Assembly: GCF_963576675.1 (NCBI RefSeq)
Contig: NC_088913.1
Coordinates: 26,243,001 to 26,307,000, forward strand
Length of the DNA: 64,000 nucleotides
Direction of reading: 5' to 3'
From: Euphorbia lathyris
Taxonomy: Eukaryota; Streptophyta; Magnoliopsida; Malpighiales; Euphorbiaceae
Part shown: in pieces, positions 55,381 through 64,000 of the stretch
Numbering within the stretch: position 1 is the first letter of the stretch
Layout: every line of letters begins with the position of its first letter
Program-made: the position numbers and the translations under genes
The notes under the pieces: model-generated
Database searches by the model: none
What the model was told of the DNA's origin: nothing
The model's input: the letters and a program-made list of their open reading frames with translations, nothing else

Positions 55381-56812
55381 AGATCTCTCTTCCTATAATT
55401 GCTTGACTCTATATGGAAATGTTGACATGTATATTTATAGCATTCTAAAAGAATATAGTATAATATAATTCAATGTATGAGGGCACTGAAAAATGTGTAT
55501 GGCTCTCCATAACTAATTTGCCTGATCCAGAAGAAGACCAGTGTATCATTATTCATTTTCTGCCCATAATGGAATATGTTCTCTTTCCCACCTTATTGTT
55601 GTTGCTTTTTGGAAAAAGGCTGACTAAATAATAGCTTATCTATTATTTGTGTTAAATAAATTGGAAGGGTTATTAAGTGTCAATAATTTCCACCTAGTTG
55701 AATTTGGTCGGCGGCAACCATTAGACCTAGAAGGTGTGAATTTAAATCCTACGATCATTTTAATTTCCACCATATGATTTTAATAAGTTTAGATTTAATG
55801 GTGACTGACCAAATTCACTTGCCATGAAAATCACCGTATCAAGTATACGGTCATTATTTTTTCTCTTTCTGATATTCTCTCATCAATATCTTAGTTCTTG
55901 CAAATATTTAACAGTCCGATTTAATATTTTATAGGTATTTTTCATTTTGGTCCAATTTCAATTTATTTTGTTTTTTTGGTTTTAAAACTTATGTACATGG
56001 TATTGAAAATATATATCTTACTAATATATCCCATTTACACCCTCTATTTGAATTTAGGAGGAAGAGTAGCAATCTAAATATTTTCTTCTGCAATCATGTA
56101 TTAAACAAACAAAATTTGGGATTTAATTAGACTTGTAATTGTTGTTTACTAGAAGATTCTGGTGTTATGATTTTGACAAAACAAAACAAAACGCAAAGTG
56201 AAGAACAAGATACGACAAGGATTTGACAAATATAAAGGAACAGGATCTGACAAAGGTATGGAATTGATTGACAATAATTGTATGTGTTTAAGATGTCAAC
56301 AGAGAAACCTTTCGAGATGGATAAGGTCACCTGTCATACTCACCAACCCATCTCCCAATTTCTCTCCTTTTAAGTTTCAACGAACCCTCCCACTATTAGA
56401 AACATTTTTGTAAACATTTTCTAAAACTGTATTTTATTATGGACTAGATAGTTAAGATTTTTATGTTAAAGGTAGCTGTTTCAAAATTTTAACAAATACT
56501 ATTTATTTCATTTTTAAACTTAAAAAAAGTAAAAAACAGTTTCAAAATATAGAAATAAACGGAGACTATATCTTGATGAAAGATAGATTGTTGGAATTAA
56601 CATATAAAAGTCACTGGTCTATGTATATTGAGTTAGAATTTTCCTTTTATAGTGAATTTACACCAACCCATTTCTTTATGCCTGCTCTCCAAACCAAAAA
56701 ATTCTTTTCAGATAATAATACTTTATTTATAAAAATACATCAAAAGAAAAAATAATAAAATATTTGATGTTGTAATATCAATTTTGAACCTATGTATTAA
56801 TTTGATACATGT
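55381..56812. other. Spacer, likely upstream region of the MIR169 pair
   Basis: AT-rich, with no coding frame. The region adjacent to 55380 should hold the minus-strand promoter. CTATAAATATACATG on the minus strand at about 55439-55425 is a TATA-like candidate only. 55690-55860 has a mildly inverted patch. Confidence 0.35.
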
Positions 56813-57312
56813 ATATGTTGATGCTCTCGTTGCCCAAATAACATTAAATTTCTTTATTAGCATCAACACCCTATGTATGTATTGAGGGTTAGGCTATGCT
56901 TACATAGAGGGTTAGGCTATGCTTACTTTGTTTTTGATAAAGTAAGTCTTATTTTGTTTTTTTCTCTATTAGATGATGATGAACTTTAACAAAGTAATCT
57001 CATCCAATGGTAGAAAAAAACAAAGTACAGTAAATCTTATTTTGTCAAAAGCAAAGTAAACATAAAAGGCACCATTAATTTGATAGATATATGTTGGGGT
57101 TAGGCTATGCTTACTTTGTTTTTGACAAAGCAAGTCTTACTTTGTTTTTTTCACCATTAGATGGTGATGAACTTTGACAAAGTAAACTCATCCAATAGTA
57201 GAAAAAACAAAGTAAAATTTACTTTGTAAAAAACAAAGTAAACATAGAAGGCACCAATGTTGATGCTCGTTACCAAATAGCATTAAATTTCCTTCTTAGC
57301 ATCAACATTAAA
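56813..57312. repeat. Nested MITE cluster
   Basis: Two tandem copies (about 56903-57073 and 57098-57255) of a palindromic MITE with ends GGCTATGCTTACTTTG and CAAAGTAAACAT(A)GAAGG lie between two copies of a ~58-bp sequence (TGTTGATGCTC..TTAGCATCAACA, 56817-56876 and 57259-57310). A short extra end fragment lies at 56886-56902. This looks like repeated insertion into the same target. Confidence 0.7.
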
Positions 57313-57849
57313 TGTTCTAAGAAATAATATTAATATGTGGAAAAAATTCAAAAAATAACATTCATGTGATTCACCTAATTTATAAGGTTAAGGTTTTTTG
57401 TTTTTGTTTTTATCTTTCTAAAATTCCACCAATATGCATACCATTTTTTTCATACAATTTTAAGCAAATTTGATTTTTTCTTTAATACAAGGGAAGCACA
57501 TCCACCCGTTAATAGTCATTGGTCAACAGGTCGAGCTCAAAGCCAAACTTGAGTTGATCTAAGTCCATCGACAGATCATAAATGGTGCCCTCCTACATTA
57601 CACCTACCAAAGACAAAAAAAAAAAAGAGTTAGAAGATGCAAACAAACATCAAACCGATCCTCCAACTATACAGAATCTATATCAAAATACCCTACTTTC
57701 GGTAGGAGCATATTCGACGATGGTAACTTCAATCACCTTTAGATCAATAAGACCTTGCCTTGCCAAGCCTCGTCCCCCTAGATACTTTTTGCATGTCATT
57801 CTTCTTCCACCCCTCTAGACGAGCCTCCTTTCAGGTTGAGTATATGAAT
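57313..57849. other. Spacer, nothing recognised
   Basis: AT-rich to about 57480, then more balanced sequence merging with the transposon remnant to the right. No reliable frame. Confidence 0.4.
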
Positions 57850-58430
57850 CACCCATTATCTTATCAGCTTTTAGTCGGTCTTTTGGTCAGGAGAGACCAC
57901 CCAACCATCTAACTACCTTAAGTTCACGAGCAATCATCTCTTTAGGAACCATCCAAGTACCAGGACAAATCGAGTTTGAATTCCAATTCACAGTGAATGG
58001 GAAAGCAAGATTTTCAGTCTTCATGTTGCGAATGCTTCGATGCCATAGGCCAGAAAAATTAGCAAAAAACCAACATGGTCAAATGAAACCCTACCTACAT
58101 ACACATTGAATACATCCCCATCGTAAAGCGTCACTCATTCTCAGTTATCTACGTAGGGGCCAAATTAAACTCTTGTAGCACTTTCATGAAAAACGGAAGC
58201 AAGGGCATCTTTATTCCCACGTCCAATTAATATTCATACATTACCATCTTAATTGGAGCACAATGGTCATTAGTCCTCTCCGACCTCGACATCACAGCTT
58301 GGGTCAAGGGTCTTTCTAGCCTATATAATATTGCAATCACTTTGAGATCTCTATCGATAATAATGTTATAAGCATTCTCCACCTTCTTCAACTTTGGTGC
58401 GACAGATCTCGCAAAGGGATCGAATCTAAT
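57850..58430 (-). pseudogene. Decayed plant transposon-associated protein
   Basis: The minus frames contain VENAYNIIIDRDLKVIAILY, a segment ending MVMYEY, then VGIKMPLLPFFMKVLQEFNLAP. The 'xYEYxLDxGxxxPLxPFxxxVLxxxNxAP' pattern is typical of N-terminal domains of plant retrotransposon-linked proteins. Stops interrupt it every few dozen codons. No LTR or TIR was found. Confidence 0.45.
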
Positions 58431-58556
58431 CCCAAACTAGTTGTTCCTCTCTCGTCCCCACAGCCACATGTGCTCTCGCATTCCTTTGTAAATTGCCCTA
58501 ATATTAAGCTCATACTCCATGATATAATACTATTTTGTAACAGGTCTGACTCAATA

Positions 58557-59136
58557 AGATTAAAATCAATAGTTTTGGTTTTAAGTTTTATACTCACGAG
58601 TAGTTAAAAGGAAATTGAACTAGAAATTTTTCTAAGGCACAGAAAGTTCTAGTGACATAATTGAATCTGAAAGCATAAATAACAACAAATAAATTACAAC
58701 CTATTGAAATTTCTAAAATTTCCAATATAAATAATATTCAGGGCTCCAACTCCAAGTCTGGGTCTCCTTATGGGATTTCTGATCTTCTTTGAATTACATA
58801 AAGTAAAACTTATTCTAAAAATTATAAAGAAAATGAAAAACGACATGCGTGTCGTATTTATAAAATTACAACCCAATATTATCACCAGATAAATAAGCCT
58901 ATATAAATCATATTTACAAACAATCTAAGCATGTATAATATCAAAAGCGTTTTTAATCACATAATAATCCATGGTCGATTTAACTATGAAATTGCATAAA
59001 TTTAAATCTTAATCATCCAGTGATTTACTTATGCAAGAAGTGATTCAATTATGTCATTAGAACTTTCTGTGTCTTAGAAAAATTCCTAATCTACTCGTGA
59101 ATATAAATCTTAAAACCAAAACTATTGATTTTAAAG
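58557..59136. repeat. Foldback element, ~100-bp arms
   Basis: AAATCAATAGTTTTGGTTTT (58563 on) and GACATAATTGAATC (58653) of the left arm recur inverted at 59136-59041. The arms are about 100 bp with one indel and about 375 bp between them. The interior (58667-59040) is AT-rich without genes. Confidence 0.8.
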
Positions 59137-59324
59137 TTGAATATGTTTTAATAGTTAAATATTTAATAGGTCTGCCTCAATTAGGATATGTAATATCCAA
59201 TATTACATTTAATTAAAAGGTTAATTTATGAGCCTAGCCCATAAAACATTTTATTGCATAAAAAACGTTATTTATATATATCAAATTTTATAAACTATAT
59301 TATCCAATAATATATTGATCAAAA

Positions 59325-59328
<4 letters not shown>

Positions 59329-59387
<59 letters not shown>
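59329..59387. repeat. (TA)n microsatellite
   Basis: About 28 uninterrupted TA repeats. Shorter TA runs lie at about 59415-59432, 61245-61277 and 62433-62455. Confidence 0.97.
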
Positions 59388-59389
<2 letters not shown>

Positions 59390-59700
59390 GAACTAGATGA
59401 TGAAATTATGAATATATATATATATATATATATGGGTTCTGATATTTACAGCCCTTAGGGCTGTAAATAAAACCCAAAAATTCATATTATTAGTGTTCAT
59501 TTAGTTTTTCAATACATAAAATTTATCGATACTTAAATGCTTAAATATTTAAATGCATATATTCATAATAGATTGTTATATTTCCAATACAAATAAATAT
59601 ATATTTTAGAATTAAACTTCTCTTTTTTATTGTTATATGTGAATAATTAATGCTTATATACAACCCTAACGGTTGTATATATCATTTGCATATATATAGA

Positions 59701-61245
59701 AGAGATCAAATGTGACAATTTTTTATGGTGAGACAAGTCTTATGGTGTGACAATGACCAATTTTAAAATTAAGTAGGGGAAGGTGGCAAATTTGTAAATA
59801 AAAAGAAAGATAAATTTTTTTTATTTTTTTTCTTTAAAATGTATTTTTCCGACTTTTCCAACCTCGTTTTTCAAAAAAATTTATACCGTTGGACTTGTCT
59901 TAATTAGACGGTCATTTTAAGATCCCAGAAGCTCGGGTAAAAAAAATTTCCGGTGAACGGAATCCGGCGATCTGTTTTTCTGTGAGAAAAAAAATGTCCA
60001 TAAAATTTTTAAAAAATTCCAGAAAATGTAAAACATCATTCTGATAAACTTTAATTCTTTACTTAAAGTGAGATTCCTTACGGTTTAATCCCAAATCAAC
60101 GGAATCTGGCGATTAGGTGGGCGTTTTCTGGTGAAAAATCTGAAAGTGCCGAGAAAATTCTCAACAAATTCCAAAAAATGTAAAACATTATTCGGAAAAA
60201 CTTTAATTCTTGAGTCGAGTAGGATTTCTTACGGTTTAGTCCCAATAAATTTTTTTCCTTAATTTTATCAATTTTACATGCTTCAACAATTTATTGGGTC
60301 AAAACCGTAAGTAATCTCATTTTGAGCCAATAATTAAAGTTTCTTAAAATGATATTTTACATGTTTTGAAATTTTTTGATAATTTTCTGGACACTTTTTG
60401 GTCCTACTTTTTAGCATTATGTGTTGGAATATTTTGTTGGAACAATATAACAATTCTGTTGAAACAATATAAGTATTTTGTATAACTATTCTGTTAGAAC
60501 AATTGGTACACAGATTTATTCTGTTGGAATAATATAAGAATTATAATTATTTCTAAATAATATAACTAATATAAATTTGAAGATACTATATTAAATACTA
60601 AAAAACAAAAATGAAATTGAAGACGATAGATAATAAAATTGATTTGGAACAATTGGTAAACTGATTTATTATGTTGGAACAATATAAGTATTATACTGGA
60701 ATAATATAACTATTTTATTTGAAAAATTGATACGTTGATTTATTCTGTTGGAACAATATAAGTATTATGTTGAAACAAATGGTACACTGATTTGGAACAA
60801 TTTCATTCACTGTCGGAACAATGTAAGTAGGATAAAAAAATGTGTTCAGAAAATTATCAAAAAATTTCAAAACATGTAAAACATCATTTTAAGAAACTTT
60901 AATTCTTGGCTCAAAGCGAGATTCCTTACGGTTTTGACCCAACAAATCGTTGAAGAATGTAAAGGGGTGTTTGGTTCACTAAAACTATACCTTAGAATGA
61001 GAATGAAAATAATTGATTCTCTTTTATAATGTTTGATTCACTAAAATTAGCTTATGAATGAGAATCTATTCCCCAAACTATAGGAATCATGATTCTCATC
61101 TCTAACCCCATTAATCAAATTTTATTCCCCTTATTTATTCAATTTAACAATAAAATAAAATAAAATAAAATAAATAGATAAAACCATAAAATCCATCCAC
61201 TACCCCAAAAACAATCCACTTACAATATTTATATCCCATGATTAG

Positions 61246-61284
<39 letters not shown>

Positions 61285-62430
61285 AAAATAGTAAATAATA
61301 TATTATATTCAATTTTAGTAAATTATATTTTTCAAAATCATCATTATTAGTCTAATTAATTTAATAAATAAATATTACATTCCGATTACGGATTAAACCA
61401 AACAGAATTATTAAATTGTGATTCCGATTCTGATTCCCTATCATTCCGATTCCGATTCTAATTCCGATTCCAAAGTTTAAACCAAACGCCCCCTAAAATA
61501 GATAAAATTAAGAAAAAAGTTTGATTGGGACTAAACTGTAAGAAATCTCGCTTCGACCCAGAATTAAAGTTTCTCAGAATAATATTTTATATTTTCTGGA
61601 ATTTTTTGAGAATTTTAGGCACTTTTTTTCTCGCCGGATTCCGCTCACCGGAATTTTTGGTAAACTAATTTGGAACAATTGGTAAACTGATTTATTATGT
61701 TGGAACAATATAAGTATTATATTGGAATAATATAACTATTTTATTGGAAAAATTGGTACGTTGATTTATTATGTTGGAACAATATAAGTATTATATTGGA
61801 ACAAACGGTACACTGATTTGGAATAATTTCGTACACTGTCGGAACAATGTAAGTCGGATAAAAATGTGTTTAGAAAATTATTAAAAAATTTGAAAACATG
61901 TAAAACATCATTTTAAGAAACTTTAATTCTTGGCTCAAAGCAAGATTCCTTACGGTTTTGACCCAACAAATTATTGAAGAATGTAAAATAGATAAAATTA
62001 AGGAAAAAGTTTTATTGAGACTAAACTGTAAGAAATCTCGCTTCGATTCAAGAATTAAAGTTTCTCAGAATAATATTTTACATTTTTTGAAATTTTTTGA
62101 GAATTTTTTGGGCACTTTTTCCTTACCGAAAAACGCCTATCCGGATTCCGCTCACCAGAATTTTTTTTAACTGAACTGCAGGGATCTCAAAATGACCGTC
62201 TAATTTAGACGAGTCTAATAGTATAAAAAATTTCGAAAAGCGATGTTAGAAAGGTCGGGAAAATGTATTTTAAAGAAAAGAAATAAAACAATTTTCTCTA
62301 TCCTCTCTTTTCTTTTATTTATAAATTTGCCACTTTGCCATTTTTCAATTATCATCAAAACTACGTAGTTTTGTTATGTCATACAATAAGCTTCTTGCCA
62401 CACTTAGACCCCTTGTCGCACTGGATCTCA
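59701..62430. mobile_element. 2.7 kb long-TIR (foldback-like) composite element
   Basis: The left 59701-60090 and right 62000-62430 are diverged reverse complements over about 400 bp. Examples: TTAGACGGTCATTTTAAGATCC left versus TTAGACGGTCATTTTGAGATCC on the minus strand right; CTTTAAAATGTATTTTTCCGAC versus CTTTAAAATACATTTTCCCGAC. The interior has a ~320-bp direct repeat (60642-60963 and 61668-61984) and smaller inverted pieces built on AACTTTAATTCTTGGCTC. No transposase is visible. The outer ends are close to TA repeats, and no target duplication could be fixed. Confidence 0.75.
60964..61493. mobile_element. Tourist/Harbinger-like MITE nested in a direct repeat
   Basis: Ends GGGGTGTTTGGTT (left) and AACCAAACGCCCCC (right). 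It interrupts AATGTAAAATAG, and the uninterrupted sibling at about 61981-61992 gives the empty site. TAAA at 60960-60963 and 61494-61497 is therefore the duplicated target (TAA core, as for PIF/Harbinger). AT-rich and non-coding interior of 530 bp. Confidence 0.85.
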
Positions 62431-63734
62431 CCCCTATATATATATATATATATATAATGTAGTTATATCAAATTTTAAAGTCATATTATCCAATAACATA
62501 CTTAAAATTATATAAAATGCATTTGGATCAAATTCAACCACTATTCCTAATATAGGGTGAATTTTGTAATGTAAATATCCAATAAAAGCACTTTTAAATT
62601 TAAGTCTTGAGTTTATTCTTTTGTAAAATCCAATTTTACAAATTGATTTTTAATACACTAATTACAAAATCCACAAAGTTTACAAATACGCCTGTTTTTA
62701 TCATCCAATGATAAAATCAAAATATCCTCAACATAGTTGTACAATTTTAAAGTTCCATATTAATCCAATAATATAAACTTATATTGAATAAAATCATAAA
62801 ATTACAACTTAATACATCTATACCATACATATTTAATATTTAAGGTCATTAATATTTGATATTGTTTCTAAAACAAAATAAAACAAAACCCTAATTAGAC
62901 TTAGATCTAACTACATGATTTTTCCAAAAATCAGACCCTAAGGCAGCACTTCCAGAAACTATTGCATTTGCCAGAAAACATATTTAAGTATTAAAACATA
63001 TTCAACTTTAAAACAAGACAGTTGCAACAGAAAATCATGTAGAACATTATAAAACAATTTCCAAAACGTGAAAAATGTTATAACTTGAGTTTTGAAACTC
63101 TTTCATCAAAACCAGTTTCTAAAATCACAAAAAATATATTTAACCTAGAAAGCCATTTTAACCAACTAATTAATTATCCCAATTAACCTTTAACAATTAA
63201 AATTCAATTCTTTAAGTCCATAAACCCTAACAAGCATAGAATCCTAAAAACCAATTTTAACCTAATCAAAACTAGCATATGACTATGCTCTGATACCAGA
63301 GATGAATTTTTTTTATCATACTTTTAATGGTGAAAAACACATATAGCATACACAAATCATTCATCTATAGGATCTAGCATATATTGTAGTTGATTAAGGT
63401 TAGGGAGAAAAGTACGTTTCACCTTTCGTGACCAATCAGAATCCTTTGAACGAGAATAAGGAGTTGAAAAGAGAACTCGCTCCACTTCATCACTTACGAA
63501 ATATGATCTACTGCTTGCTATCACCGGAATCAAATCCATTTATGCGAAATAACCTCCTAGGTTGAAACATAGGTACATGGGGGCGGTTTTGCTTCTTGAA
63601 AGGGAAGAACAATTTTCTTTCTTTCTATCTCTCATAATAGTTTTTGGATGTTGTTAAACACAGCCCCAAATTCCCACCCCTAGCCCCGTGAAAGGATAAA
63701 AATGCCCTTTCATGGGTTTTGGGAGGGGAATTTC
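62431..63734. other. AT-rich spacer
   Basis: No coding frame supported. CTCTGATACCAGAGATG at 63290-63306 resembles a minus-strand copia primer-binding site (TGGTATCAGAG), but no LTR terminus with a TG..CA edge is evident next to it. 63560-63734 becomes more GC-rich towards the palindrome. Confidence 0.4.
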
Positions 63735-63969
63735 TATTTTTTTTGCCAATCCGACACGCGGGTGTGTGGATATCACGCCTCACCTCGTGGTCGGGCGTAT
63801 GAGTATCACGCATCACCGTGTGGTCGGGCGTGATAGCCCCACGCCTCACCGCAAGGTCGGGCAATTGGCTGTCACGCCCGACCACGCGGTGAGGCGTGTG
63901 TCTATCACGTCCGACCACGCGGTGAGGCGTGATAGCCACACGCCCGCGTGTCGGATTGGTAAAAAAATA
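63735..63969. repeat. GC-rich palindrome built of ~30-bp subrepeats
   Basis: CTATTTTTTTTGCCAATCCG at the left recurs inverted as CGGATTGGTAAAAAAATAG at the right, with its centre near 63852. Each arm carries about three units with the core CACGCCTCACC...GGTCGGGCG (left orientation) or CGCCCGACCACGCGGTGAGGCGTG (inverse), separated by TGATAGCC/ATCACG linkers. GC content is high in an AT-rich neighbourhood. Open frames on both strands are a by-product of the repeats. Confidence 0.85.
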
Positions 63970-64000
63970 GCTTTTTAACCCCATAAATAGGCCGTTAAAC

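Noticed and set aside
63735..63969. CRISPR-like array
   Set aside because: Eukaryotic context, units inverted about a centre, linkers not of constant length, and no cas genes.
63625..63984. Repetitive 119- and 88-codon frames on both strands at the right edge
   Set aside because: Produced by the palindromic subrepeats. Both strands are open for the same reason, and composition is low-complexity.

Overview
The window is nuclear DNA of a eudicot plant. The evidence is intron-rich genes with plant-type splice sites, two MIR169 hairpins, an Au-type SINE family, a FAR1-type Mutator-like element, Ty1/copia and L1/RTE-type LINE debris, and AT-rich spacers full of inverted-repeat MITEs. I cannot name the species from sequence alone.

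Layout. 1-8700 is a minus-strand Ty1/copia element whose left end lies outside the window. Its gag and pol carry many stops, and a solo LTR of the same family sits in gag in the opposite orientation. Downstream of pol it carries a fully open extra ORF of more than 356 codons (1-1070) with its own TATA-like box. The element sits in an older L1-type LINE (8701-9655). 10.4-11.4 kb is a GTD-binding (DUF593/MyoB-like) protein gene preceded by a uORF. 11.4-15.9 kb is MITE and LINE debris. 15.9-18.4 kb is a short MULE/FAR1-derived zinc-cluster gene with 5' UTR introns. 19.5-27.0 kb is the first methylmalonate-semialdehyde dehydrogenase (MMSDH, ALDH6) paralogue. 27-37 kb is a graveyard of non-LTR elements: one RTE fragment, three long 5'-truncated L1-type copies with clear target duplications, and a fourth short fragment. 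36977-43135 is a 6.16 kb Mutator-like element with ~165-bp TIRs, a 10-bp target duplication and a near-complete transposase. It landed about 0.3 kb upstream of the second MMSDH gene (43.5-50.8 kb, 19 coding exons, complete). 51-64 kb holds no protein gene that I can support. It does hold a second SINE, a ~1.7 kb imperfect palindrome, two minus-strand MIR169 hairpins (one with a MITE in its loop), several foldback elements, and a GC-rich palindrome of repeated ~30-bp units at the right edge.

How the genes relate. The two MMSDH copies share exon order, exon lengths and phases, so they are a segmental or tandem duplication now separated by transposons. Copy 1 lacks one intron that copy 2 has. 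Copy 2 has a 136-bp tandem amplification over the exon 12/intron 12 junction. Both should encode mitochondrial CoA-acylating dehydrogenases of valine/pyrimidine breakdown. Copy 1 has a Ser-to-Pro change in the nucleotide-binding loop and a first coding exon that I could not find.

Most worth following up: the promoter-bearing extra ORF of the copia element, the MITE-split MIR169 precursor, the 1.7 kb palindrome, the exon-junction amplification in MMSDH copy 2, the second convergent ORF in the MULE, and the terminal GC-rich palindrome.
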